64,000 nucleotides of DNA from Rhodospirillaceae bacterium SYSU D60007. Its GTDB lineage: Bacteria > Pseudomonadota > Alphaproteobacteria > Reyranellales > Reyranellaceae. Below the pieces are notes generated by a model. The model saw only the letters and a list, made by a program, of their open reading frames with translations. It did no database searches and was not told where the DNA came from. Of the stretch, positions 38,370 to 48,721 are shown piece after piece. Position 1 is the stretch's first letter; each line of letters starts with the position of its first letter. The stretch covers positions 160,127 to 224,126 of the forward strand of contig QOCQ01000005.1 in assembly GCA_003574685.1 (NCBI GenBank). Direction: 5' to 3'. Position numbers and translations under genes: made by a program.

Positions 38370-41042
38370 ATGGAAGAAGTCGACGTCAAGCTGTCACGCG
38401 ACTGCGAGGCCACCGCCACCGCGGCGGCCGAGGCCATCGGCTGGATCCGCGAGGTCGCGCCCACGTCGGAAAGCATCGGTCAGCAGGCGAGCTCGCTGAT
38501 CGCCGAGATTCAGAAGGTGCGCAACCAGAGTCGCAAGCTGGCGCGCGCGGCACGGCGCAAGATGTGCGTCGGCGTGTTCGGGCCAAGCCAGGCCGGCAAA
38601 TCCTACCTGGTATCGATCCTGGCCAGCCGCGAGGGTCGCCCGCTGGTGGCAAAGTTCGACAATCGCGGCTACGACTTCCTGCGCGAGATCAATCCGCCGG
38701 GCGGCCGTGAGTCGACCGGGCTGGTCACGCGGCTCAGCACCGAGGCGAGCGACGGTCCCGCCGGCTATCCGGTCGAGCTGCGACTGCTGACGCAGACGGA
38801 TCTGGTCAAGATCCTCGCCAATTCGTTCTTCCTCGACTTCGACCACCAGAAGGCTGCGTTCGAACGGCCAAGCCCCGACAGGATCCGCCAGCGGCTGGCG
38901 GAGCTGCGCCCGCTGGCAAAGGACAAGCCCGTCGATGGCCTCGAAGAGGATGACGTGCTCGACCTCATCGAGTACTTCGACGGCTACTTCAAGGGCATGA
39001 CCCATGACTTCCACGTCGATTTCTGGCGCGAGGCACTGGGCCTTGCGCCGCGCCTCGCGGGTCCCGACCGGGCACGGCTGTGGTCGCTCTTGTGGTACGA
39101 TTTCGAGCCCTACACGAAGCTCTATGTCGATCTGTTCGCCGGCCTGAAGAAGCTGGGTTTCGCCGAGGAAGCGCATTGCCAGATCGAGGCGCTGGTGCCG
39201 CGTGAGAACAGCATCATCGATGTGCTGATCCTCGACCGGCTGGGCACCGATTCCGGCGATCTGCTGAAGGTGCGTCCCAAGCTGCCCGGCGCGCAGGACA
39301 GCGAATTGCCACGCTCGCTGGTCTGCGCGCTGACTGCCGAGCTGCGCATTGCCATCGAGGACAAGCCCTGGGCCTTTTTCGACCATACCGACCTGCTCGA
39401 TTTCCCCGGCGCGCGCTCGCGGCTGAAGCTGGAGAAGCTTGAAGACGCCGGCAAGGGCAGCGACGGCAAGCAGAACGCCAATCCGCTGCGGGAGCTGCTG
39501 CTGCGCGGCAAGGTCGCCTACCTGTTCCAGCGCTTCTCCGCCGAGCGCGAGATCTCGGCCATCCTGCTGTGCATCCCCGACGGTGTGCAGGAGGTGCGCG
39601 ACCTGTCACCGATGATGGAGGGCTGGGTCAGCGCCACCTTCGGCGACACGCCGCAGGCCCGCAGCCGGCAGAAGAACGGCCTGTTCCTTGTGCTCACCAA
39701 GATGGACCGCGAGTTCGAGCAGAAGGCCGGCGAAACCGAGCTCAGCGGTCGCTGGAGCGCGCGCCTCAACAATTCGCTGCTCAACAATTTCCGCGGCGAC
39801 TGGCCGCGCAACTGGGATGGCCGGCCGTTCCGCAACACGTTCTGGCTGCGCAATCCGACGGTCAAGGACGAGCGGCTCATGCAGTATGGCGATGGCCGCG
39901 AGATGGGCATCGCCGAGACCTTCCGTGAGCGCTGCGAAGCGCTGCGCGGCGCTTTCGTCAGCAACGAGGTGGTGCGGCAGCATTTCGCCGACCCTGCCAA
40001 GGCATGGGACGAGGCCTTCCGGCCCAACGATGGCGGGCTTTCCTGGCTTGTCGAGAACCTGACGCCAGTGTGCGATCCCGCGATCAAGCGGGCGCAGGTG
40101 CGCGGCCAGATCGACGAGCAGATCCGTCGTCTCACCGACAGGCTGGCCGGGTTCCACAGTGGCACCGACTCCGATGCCCGCCAGAAAAAGCAGCAGCTCG
40201 TCCAGCAGGTGCTGCGCGGCCTGGGACCCTGCATCAAGGCGCAGCGTTTCGGCGAGCTGGTGGGCGCGCTGCAGGTCGATGAGGAAGACCTGCGCAGCAT
40301 CTACTTCCGCGTCGCGACCATGAAGGCCGATGGCAATGGGCGCGAGGGACGGCCGGCGATCCATGCCGGCGAGGCCGTCGGCGCCGGCATCGATCTCGGT
40401 GACATATTCGGCGAGGTGTTCGGCGACGATGCCGCCATACCGGTGTCAGGCGGCGGCAGCGGCGCGTTGCATGACCGTGCATACCGCTTTGCCGACGAGG
40501 CAGTGCAGCACTGGATGGAACGCCTGCGGCGTACCAGCGGCGACGAGCGGTCCGTCTCGCATTTCATCGTCGATCGCCAGCAGCTCGGCTGGCTGGTCGA
40601 CGAGCTGGCCGTCGGCGCCAACCGTCTGCGCATCGCCGATGGGCTCGCCAAGGACGTGCGCGCCGTCGAGAACAACGCCAACGCCAAGTGGGAGGACATC
40701 GCCGAACGACAGGTGCGGGCGGCGGCCAATGCCATCAACCGCTATGTCGACTGGCTGGGTTTCGACCGGGTCGCGCGCGACCATCGTCCGGGCCTGCCAC
40801 CCCAGGCGCCAACGCGCCGGGTGTTCGACGATCCGCCGGCCTTCGCGGAGAACGGTCCGCCGCCGTTGGGCGAGGAGCCCATGCCGATCTACAACATCTT
40901 CTGCGCCGACTGGATGCGCGCCTTCCTGCAGCTTGCCATGGACAATGTCGGCTTCGAAGGCGGCCGCGACATCACCCCCGAGCAGAACGATCGCCTGGGT
41001 GTCATCCTGAAGCGCGCGGAGCAGGCAAAGCACGCTGCCTGA
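38370..41042 (+). CDS. srfC: SrfC family protein (P-loop GTPase-like, dynamin-type features)
   Basis: 890 residues starting five bases after the srfB stop. Nucleotide motifs are G1 GPSQAGKS (71-78), a G3-like DFPG (344-347) and a G4-like TKMD (443-446), consistent with a large GTPase of the SrfC family. A long helical C-terminal half (about 560-890) has no membrane helix. The family partner is SrfB, always adjacent in the srfABC arrangement. The same frame is open far upstream inside srfB, but SrfC similarity begins only at MEEVDVKLSRDC, so the ATG at 38370 is used. Its role in the cell is unproven. Confidence 0.86.
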   Translation: MEEVDVKLSRDCEATATAAAEAIGWIREVAPTSESIGQQASSLIAEIQKVRNQSRKLARAARRKMCVGVFGPSQAGKSYLVSILASREGRPLVAKFDNRGYDFLREINPPGGRESTGLVTRLSTEASDGPAGYPVELRLLTQTDLVKILANSFFLDFDHQKAAFERPSPDRIRQRLAELRPLAKDKPVDGLEEDDVLDLIEYFDGYFKGMTHDFHVDFWREALGLAPRLAGPDRARLWSLLWYDFEPYTKLYVDLFAGLKKLGFAEEAHCQIEALVPRENSIIDVLILDRLGTDSGDLLKVRPKLPGAQDSELPRSLVCALTAELRIAIEDKPWAFFDHTDLLDFPGARSRLKLEKLEDAGKGSDGKQNANPLRELLLRGKVAYLFQRFSAEREISAILLCIPDGVQEVRDLSPMMEGWVSATFGDTPQARSRQKNGLFLVLTKMDREFEQKAGETELSGRWSARLNNSLLNNFRGDWPRNWDGRPFRNTFWLRNPTVKDERLMQYGDGREMGIAETFRERCEALRGAFVSNEVVRQHFADPAKAWDEAFRPNDGGLSWLVENLTPVCDPAIKRAQVRGQIDEQIRRLTDRLAGFHSGTDSDARQKKQQLVQQVLRGLGPCIKAQRFGELVGALQVDEEDLRSIYFRVATMKADGNGREGRPAIHAGEAVGAGIDLGDIFGEVFGDDAAIPVSGGGSGALHDRAYRFADEAVQHWMERLRRTSGDERSVSHFIVDRQQLGWLVDELAVGANRLRIADGLAKDVRAVENNANAKWEDIAERQVRAAANAINRYVDWLGFDRVARDHRPGLPPQAPTRRVFDDPPAFAENGPPPLGEEPMPIYNIFCADWMRAFLQLAMDNVGFEGGRDITPEQNDRLGVILKRAEQAKHAA

Positions 41043-41121
41043 GGTTTCACGTCCGCTCACGATTGCCCGCGTGCGCGCCGCGGGCCAAAATGACGCCGCA
41101 ATCGCGACTTTAGAGTGGGTC

Positions 41122-42357
41122 ATGCGCGCCGAAGTCATGCCGAAGCCGGAACTGCCCGGGCACGCCGTTCTGCGCGTTCACGAGCTGAACGCCCCTCCGG
41201 AAGGGCTGACGATCTGCATCGAGCGGCGGCAGGGCCCGGAGAAGTATCTGTCGGACGGCGGCTGGCAGCGCTCAGAAACCTGGCTGGCGCCGGAACGGGT
41301 CGAGGCCTTCGGCGGCGGCATCGATTTCCATGTCGGTCCTGTTGTCTGCGACATGGTGGCCGGCATGACCGTGCGCCTGTCGGTACGCGAGCCCGGCGTA
41401 GGCAATGTCGGTGCCACGGTGGTCGCGTGGCCCACCATGCAGACCTCCGGTGCGTACGATCCCAATCGCATGGTCGCACCTGACGCTGCAGCCGGCACCG
41501 ACCGTCCCTTCGCCACCGGTTCGTCGGCCACCACGGTATTGCGCACGCCCGAGGCAACACCGCCCCCGGCGCCGGAACCGCCGCCGCCCTTCATCGCCGC
41601 CGAGCCGCCGCCGCCATTCCAGCCGGCAGCCGAACCGCCACCGCTGTTCCAGCCGCAGCCGGAACCCCCACCGCCGTTCCAGTTCGGCCATCCCCCGCCT
41701 CCGCCGCCGGGCAGCTTTCCCCAGAGCCTCGGCCCGCCCGATCCAGGCATCGACCGTCTCGGTGCGCCGCCACAAAGGCGCAGCTCGGCGGCCATCTGGG
41801 TCGTGCTGGGCACCTGCCTGGTGTTGCTGCTCGCCGGCGGTGGCGCGGGCGCTTACTGGTGGTTCGGCGATTGCGAATGGTGCCGCGTCACCGCCAAGGG
41901 ACCGGACCCGCAGCCGAAGCCCGACGGTGCGCCGGTGGCGCAGAAGCCCGAGCGCGTTGTGGCCGACGAGTACCTTCAGTCGAAGCCATCGCCCGAGGAT
42001 ATGGTCGAGAAGTGCCGCAGCTACCGGCAGGACGGAAAGGTGGTGACGGCCTTTCTTATTTGCCGTGCCGCGGCGGAAGCCGGCGATCCGGTGGGCGCGG
42101 CCGAGTACGCGGCGTTCTTCGATCCCGTGAATCGCGCGCCCTACTCGCCCATCCCGCCCGACGCCTCGCAGGCGGCGCAGTGGTACGAAAAGGCTGCCAA
42201 GGTCGAACTGCCGCTCGCCATGCGGCGGCTGGGCCAGCTCTATGCCAAGGGCGCCGAGAACTTTCCGGCCGACAAGGCCAAGGCACGCGACTGGCTGACC
42301 AAGGCCGCGGAAAAGGGGGACTCCGAGGCGAAGCAGGCGTTGGCCGAGCTGCAATAG
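41122..42357 (+). CDS. Pro-rich single-pass membrane protein with Sel1-like repeats
   Basis: 411 residues. Residues ~8-110 (LPGHAVLRVHELNAPPEG to VVAWPTM) form a beta-rich cytoplasmic domain I do not recognise. Residues ~145-215 are strongly Pro-rich (repeated EPPPPFQ). A membrane helix spans ~225-248 and ends WWFGDCEWC. The C-terminal part has two to three Sel1/TPR-like repeats (AAQWYEKAAKVELPLAMRRLGQLYAKG; KARDWLTKAAEKGDSEAKQALAELQ). The gene lies 79 bp after srfC and 9 bp before the PpkA-like gene. The topology would place the Sel1 repeats in the periplasm. The start is either 41122 or 41137. Confidence 0.72.
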   Translation: MRAEVMPKPELPGHAVLRVHELNAPPEGLTICIERRQGPEKYLSDGGWQRSETWLAPERVEAFGGGIDFHVGPVVCDMVAGMTVRLSVREPGVGNVGATVVAWPTMQTSGAYDPNRMVAPDAAAGTDRPFATGSSATTVLRTPEATPPPAPEPPPPFIAAEPPPPFQPAAEPPPLFQPQPEPPPPFQFGHPPPPPPGSFPQSLGPPDPGIDRLGAPPQRRSSAAIWVVLGTCLVLLLAGGGAGAYWWFGDCEWCRVTAKGPDPQPKPDGAPVAQKPERVVADEYLQSKPSPEDMVEKCRSYRQDGKVVTAFLICRAAAEAGDPVGAAEYAAFFDPVNRAPYSPIPPDASQAAQWYEKAAKVELPLAMRRLGQLYAKGAENFPADKAKARDWLTKAAEKGDSEAKQALAELQ

Positions 42358-42366
42358 GAGTCGAGC

Positions 42367-44352
<1,986 letters not shown>

Positions 44353-44398
44353 CGCCAGCGGCACCGATATCAGAAGGGCGCTTCATGGTGAAAAGAAG

Positions 44399-44483
44399 CT
44401 TCATGGTGAGCCTGTCGAACCATGAAGCGTCGCGCGCCGCCGGTGCTGTGAAGCCTTCATGGTTCGACAGGCTCACCATGAAG
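44399..44483. repeat. Family C inverted repeat, copy 1
   Basis: Two perfect 29-bp reverse-complement arms (44399-44427, 44455-44483) start CTTCATGGTGAGCCTGTCG and enclose a 27-bp loop. A second copy with the same arms is at 59232-59314. It lies inside the 204-bp gap between the PpkA-like and ABC ATPase genes, where its stem could cause attenuation or RNA processing. Confidence 0.92.
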
Positions 44484-44556
44484 GCTTGTGCACTCGCTGC
44501 TCGCAGCAGCCGCGCTTTCGCGGAGCTCCCTGCGGATACCGCGTGCGAGCGTCGTG

Positions 44557-45300
44557 ATGGAGGATGATGCGCCCCTGCTGTCGTTGCGTGGTGTGCGCAA
44601 GCGGCGTGTGTCGGCGGGCACCACGTTTGAGCTGTGCGTCGAGGCGCTGGATCTGGCATCCGGTGAACGCGTGGCGCTGGTCGGCGAAAGCGGTAGCGGC
44701 AAGAGCACCCTGCTCGATATGGTGGCGCTGGCATCCTGTCCGGACTCCGCCGATCGCTTCGAGGTATCTCGCGCAAACGGCAAGGCGGACATTGCCCGTT
44801 TGTGGGAGTCGGGCAGTGGCGATGCGCTGGCCGCACTGCGCGCGCGTCACATCGGCTACGTGCCGCAAACCGGCGGCCTGTTGGCCTTCCTGAGCGTGTT
44901 CGACAATATCGACTTGCCGCGGCGCCTGCTGGCGCTGCCCGCAGATGACTCGGTCGAGGAGCTTGCTGAACGGCTGGGCGTTGCCGACCAGCTCCGTAAA
45001 AAGCCTGCGGCCCTATCGGTCGGCCAGCGCCAGCGCGTCGCGATCGCCCGCGCCCTGGCGCACGGACCGTCGCTGGTGCTGGCCGACGAGCCCACCGCCT
45101 CCGTCGATCCCGCCACTGCCGATATCGTGAGCGAGCTGCTGCTGGAACAGACGATGGCGCATGGTGCGGCCCTGCTGCTGGCTTCGCATGACTGGGCGCG
45201 CGTGGAACGACTGGGCCTTCCGCGCGTGGAGCCGGCGATAGCGCGCGAGCAGACCGAGGACGGCGTCACCGTGCGCTCAACCTTCAGGCGGCCGGCATGA
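44557..45300 (+). CDS. ABC transporter ATP-binding protein (LolD/TagT-like)
   Basis: 247 residues from MEDDAPLLSLRGVRKRR. Walker A GESGSGKST, signature LSVGQRQRVAIARAL, Walker B LVLADEPT and the switch His in LASHDW are intact. The small size and sequence fit the MacB/LolD/FtsE subfamily, which powers mechanotransmission or lipoprotein release rather than solute import. It overlaps the following permease gene by four bases. A longer frame from 44488 starts inside the family C repeat region and was not used. Confidence 0.88.
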   Translation: MEDDAPLLSLRGVRKRRVSAGTTFELCVEALDLASGERVALVGESGSGKSTLLDMVALASCPDSADRFEVSRANGKADIARLWESGSGDALAALRARHIGYVPQTGGLLAFLSVFDNIDLPRRLLALPADDSVEELAERLGVADQLRKKPAALSVGQRQRVAIARALAHGPSLVLADEPTASVDPATADIVSELLLEQTMAHGAALLLASHDWARVERLGLPRVEPAIAREQTEDGVTVRSTFRRPA

Positions 45301-46550
45301 ACAACACGGCGGCACCGCGCGATCTCGCCCGCATCGCGACCCTGGCGCTGGCTGATGCGCGCCATGAGTGGCGCGCCACGCTGTGCCTGGTGCTGGCGTT
45401 GGCAGCCGTGCTGGCGCCGCTGCTGGTGCTGTTCGGCCTGCGCTTCGGTGTGATCCAGACGCTGACGGACCGCCTCGCCAGCGACCCGCGCAACCTCGAG
45501 ATCGTGCCCATCGGTTCGGGCCGCTTCGACAGGGCCTGGTTCGAGACCGCGTCAGCATGGCCGGGCGTGGCCTTTGTCATTCCCCGTACTCGCGCCATTG
45601 CCGCCAGCATGGACCTGCTGAAGCCTGGAGGCCCGGTGGTCAACGCCGAGATGATTGCCTCGGCACCGGGCGATCCGCTGCTGAAGGAGTATCGCTATCC
45701 CCGGATGAAGCCGCCTGCCGGCGACGCGCCGCCGGAGATCGAGGTCGTGCTTTCCGGCTCCGCAGCGAGGAAGCTCGGAAGCGTCGCGCCCGGAAGTACG
45801 GTGCAGGGCATCGTGGGGCGTGCGGTCGACGGCAGCCAGCAGAACCGGCGCCTCACCTTGCATGTCGTGGCCGTGCTGCCCGAGCCCGACTACGTGCGCG
45901 ACGCGGTGTTCGTGCCGCTGGAACTGCTCGATGCTACCGAGTCGTTCCGCGACGGCTTTGCCGAGCCCTTGTTGCAGGCGGAAGGCCCGCCGCGCCCGCC
46001 CGGCGACCGGCTCTACGCGGGTTTTCGCATGTATGGCCGGACCATCTATGACATCCCGCCGCTGCGCGACCGCCTGCTTGCCGCCAAGGTCGAGGTTTCC
46101 ACCCGGGCGGCGGAGATCGAGCAGCTCATGTCGCTGGATCGAAATCTCGGCCTGCTGTTCTGGCTCATTGCCGGCATTGGCACCGCAGGGTTCCTGCTGT
46201 CGCTGGGCGTCAGCCTGTGGGGCGCGGTCGAACGCAAGCGCCGCGATCTCGCCATCCTGCGACTGCTTGGCTTCCGCACGCGCGCCACGGTCGCCTTCCC
46301 GCTGGTGCAGGCGGCGGCCATCGCCGTCGCGGGTGCCATCCTGGCCTTGGCCGCCTATGGTGTCGTCGCGGCGGTGATCAACGCACGTTTCGCCGACAGC
46401 CTCGGCAGCGGCGAAACCGCCTGCCGTCTGTTGCCAGAGCATATTCTGCTGGCCGTCGGCGCCACCGTGCTCTGCGCACTGGCGGCGGCAGCGCTGGCGG
46501 GCGCACGCGTGGCGCGCATCGATCCCGCAGACGGGCTGCGCGAGATCTGA
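45297..46550 (+). CDS. FtsX/MacB-type ABC transporter permease (TagS-like)
   Basis: 417 residues with one N-terminal membrane helix (~27-50), a ~230-residue periplasmic domain, then three helices near 280-305, 335-360 and 380-400: the FtsX-like layout. The segment GLLFWLIAGIGTAGFLLSLGVSLWGAVERKRRDLAILRLLGF with its coupling-helix RRDLAILRLLGF is typical. It is coupled (ATGA) to the ATPase gene. The pair resembles the TagST transporter that acts upstream of PpkA in type VI secretion signalling, which is an inference from the neighbour. It ends the srf-like cluster. Confidence 0.85.
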   Translation: MNNTAAPRDLARIATLALADARHEWRATLCLVLALAAVLAPLLVLFGLRFGVIQTLTDRLASDPRNLEIVPIGSGRFDRAWFETASAWPGVAFVIPRTRAIAASMDLLKPGGPVVNAEMIASAPGDPLLKEYRYPRMKPPAGDAPPEIEVVLSGSAARKLGSVAPGSTVQGIVGRAVDGSQQNRRLTLHVVAVLPEPDYVRDAVFVPLELLDATESFRDGFAEPLLQAEGPPRPPGDRLYAGFRMYGRTIYDIPPLRDRLLAAKVEVSTRAAEIEQLMSLDRNLGLLFWLIAGIGTAGFLLSLGVSLWGAVERKRRDLAILRLLGFRTRATVAFPLVQAAAIAVAGAILALAAYGVVAAVINARFADSLGSGETACRLLPEHILLAVGATVLCALAAAALAGARVARIDPADGLREI

Positions 46551-46627
46551 GGCGCCGTTTGTGATGGCAGGCGAAATCCAGTATAGGGGCGCGCGTTTTC
46601 CGGCGGCCGAACCTTGCGAGAGAAAAG

Positions 46628-47914
46628 ATGGGCCATAACAGGCGCGTGTCGGTGATCGGTCTGGGCTACGTGGGGTTGCCGGTGGCGGTCGCCTTCGCGC
46701 GCGCCGGCGTGCCGACGATCGGCTTCGACATCTCCGAGGCGCGCGTGCGCGAGCTGGCCGCCGGCCGAGACCGAACCAACGAGGTCGAGGCGGCCGACCT
46801 GAAATTGCCGGCGCTGCGCTTCACGACGGACGCTGCGAAGCTCAAGAATGCCGACTTCCACATCGTGACGGTGCCCACCCCCACGGACGCCTCCAACCGC
46901 CCCGATCTCGGACCGCTGCTGGCTGCTTCCGCCACCGTCGGCCGCCACCTCAAGAAGGGCGACATCGTCGTTTACGAATCGACGGTGTATCCCGGTGTCA
47001 CGCAGCAGGAATGCGTGCCGGTGCTGGAGCGCGAATCAGGCCTGCGGTGGAAGGCAGACTTCAACGTCGGCTATTCGCCCGAACGCATCAATCCCGGCGA
47101 CCGGCAGCGCCGCTTCGAGACCATCCGCAAAGTGATCTCGGCCGATGCGCCGGCCACGCTCGACATCGTCGATGCCGTCTACAGCAGCGTCGTGACGGCG
47201 GGCACGTTTCGCGCAGCCTCGATCAAGGTGGCCGAAGCAGCCAAGGCCGTGGAGAACACGCAGCGCGACCTCAACATCGCGCTGATCAACGAGCTGGCGC
47301 TGATCTTCGATCGCCTCGATATCGATACCCGCGACGTGCTGGAGGCCGCCGGCACGAAATGGAACTTCCTGCCGTTCCGGCCCGGCCTCGTGGGTGGCCA
47401 CTGCATCGGCGTCGATCCCTTTTACCTGACGCATGTCGCGGAGTCGGTGGGCTACAATTCGCAGGTGATCCTTTCGGGCCGGCGGGTAAATGACGGCATG
47501 GGCCTCTATGTCGCCAACCGCGTGGTGCGCAACCTGATGCGCCGCGGCTGGAACGGGCGGCCGATGGTCACGATCCTGGGCTTTACCTTCAAGGAGAACG
47601 TGCCCGACGTGCGCAACACGCGCGCCGCCGACATCGCGCGCGAGCTGCGCAATTTCGGCATCTCGACACAGGTTCATGATCCGCTGGCCGACCCCGCGGA
47701 GGTGAAGAGCGCCTATGGCCTGGAGCTGAAGGCACTCGACACGCTGGCGCCCGCCGACGCCGTGGTGCTGGCCGTGGCGCACAAGGCCTATCAGGACGGC
47801 GGCTGGAACCTCGTGCGCCGGCTGCTGAAGAACGGCAGCGGCTTCGTGGCCGACGTGCAGGGCATGCTGGACCGCGCCGCACGGCCTGCCGACGTCACCC
47901 TTTGGCGGCTGTGA
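46628..47914 (+). CDS. Nucleotide-sugar dehydrogenase (TviB/WbpO-like)
   Basis: Oxidises a UDP-N-acetylhexosamine (or related UDP-sugar) to the uronic acid with two NAD. The 428-residue protein has the Rossmann motif GLGYVGLP (11-18), VTVPTPTD, FNVGYSPERINPGD, the catalytic Cys in GGHCIGVDPFYL (C259) and the C-terminal GFTFKENVPDVRNTR. The SPERINPGD form and overall pattern fit the UDP-GlcNAc/GalNAc dehydrogenase group (TviB, WbpA, WbpO) more than UDP-glucose dehydrogenase. Exact substrate not resolved. It follows the srf-like cluster by 77 bp but belongs functionally with the surface-carbohydrate genes on the other strand. Confidence 0.88.
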   Translation: MGHNRRVSVIGLGYVGLPVAVAFARAGVPTIGFDISEARVRELAAGRDRTNEVEAADLKLPALRFTTDAAKLKNADFHIVTVPTPTDASNRPDLGPLLAASATVGRHLKKGDIVVYESTVYPGVTQQECVPVLERESGLRWKADFNVGYSPERINPGDRQRRFETIRKVISADAPATLDIVDAVYSSVVTAGTFRAASIKVAEAAKAVENTQRDLNIALINELALIFDRLDIDTRDVLEAAGTKWNFLPFRPGLVGGHCIGVDPFYLTHVAESVGYNSQVILSGRRVNDGMGLYVANRVVRNLMRRGWNGRPMVTILGFTFKENVPDVRNTRAADIARELRNFGISTQVHDPLADPAEVKSAYGLELKALDTLAPADAVVLAVAHKAYQDGGWNLVRRLLKNGSGFVADVQGMLDRAARPADVTLWRL

Positions 47915-47917
47915 AGC

Positions 47918-47995
47918 CCTGGGAGCACGGGCGTCCTCGCCCGCATTCGCCCCTGGAGCGAAGCCACATTTCGGCGCTTCGCCCGCGCTCCCAGG
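47918..47995. repeat. Structured spacer element with CCTGGGAGC/GCTCCCAGG ends
   Basis: Arms at 47918-47926 and 47987-47995 are perfect reverse complements. Inside are CGGGCG(N)CGCCCG and GGAGCGAAGCC/GGCGCTTCGCC stems. It fills the gap between two convergent genes and could act as a bidirectional terminator. Only one copy is in the window. Confidence 0.7.
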
Positions 47996-47997
47996 AT

Positions 47998-48660
47998 TCA
48001 ACCTTCGACCAGCGTGCGGCGGCGCCATTTGAGGCCGTACCAGGTGCGCATCTTGTGCTCCAGCACGAACCTGTAACGGATGCCCGGATACTGCGCCGCG
48101 ACGCGACGAAGCAGCGGCATCCACCACGATTCCGGCCTGGCGGTGCAATGCGCGTTCTCGCCATTGGGCAGGATCGCCCGGGCGAGATGGCAGGCAATGT
48201 TGCCGTACACGAATTTGTCGGCGAAACCGAAGATCTCGTGCAGGATCCACTCGATGTCCGGCTCCGGACAATGCTCGAGCACATCCGTGCAGATCACACC
48301 GTCGAAGCGGCGGCACGGCAGCTCGGTGAAGGGCGGCCAGCCGGCGTCATAGCAGGTGACGGACTGGATGCCCCAGAACGACTTCAGATCGCTGATCCGC
48401 CGGCCGTCGCTCAGCACGATATCGCGCCACTGGTATTGCAGGCCTTTGCCCGCTCCGTAGTCCAGCAGGCTGCGCGCACCGGTCTCGTCGATCAGCTCCT
48501 TGATGGCGATGGCGTGCGCCAGGAGCGAGCGGCCGGGAAAGACCTGTTCGGGCGGGAGGTTGCGCGCCCTCTCGCCTTCGATGTGCATCTGTCGGTACAG
48601 GCCGACAAGCTCCTGATATCGCGGACTTGGATTCTGTCGGCCGTAGGCAAGATACGACAT
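47998..48660 (-). CDS. Class I methyltransferase-like protein in the surface-carbohydrate cluster
   Basis: 220 residues. Motif I is SLLDYGAGKGLQYQ and a later DGVICTDVLEHCPEPDIEWILHEIF is the usual post-motif region of a SAM methyltransferase. The N-terminal segment (YQELVGLYRQMH) and the tail (RYRFVLEHKMRTWYGLKWRRR) are not diagnostic. It is the last gene of the minus-strand carbohydrate series; it may methylate a glycan, but the substrate is not readable. Confidence 0.8.
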   Translation of the reverse strand: MSYLAYGRQNPSPRYQELVGLYRQMHIEGERARNLPPEQVFPGRSLLAHAIAIKELIDETGARSLLDYGAGKGLQYQWRDIVLSDGRRISDLKSFWGIQSVTCYDAGWPPFTELPCRRFDGVICTDVLEHCPEPDIEWILHEIFGFADKFVYGNIACHLARAILPNGENAHCTARPESWWMPLLRRVAAQYPGIRYRFVLEHKMRTWYGLKWRRRTLVEG

Positions 48661-48721
48661 CGGCCGGGCGCCTCCCCCCGGACTCCTCCTGCGGGGCAGC
48701 TAACCACGGCCACTGTTACTG

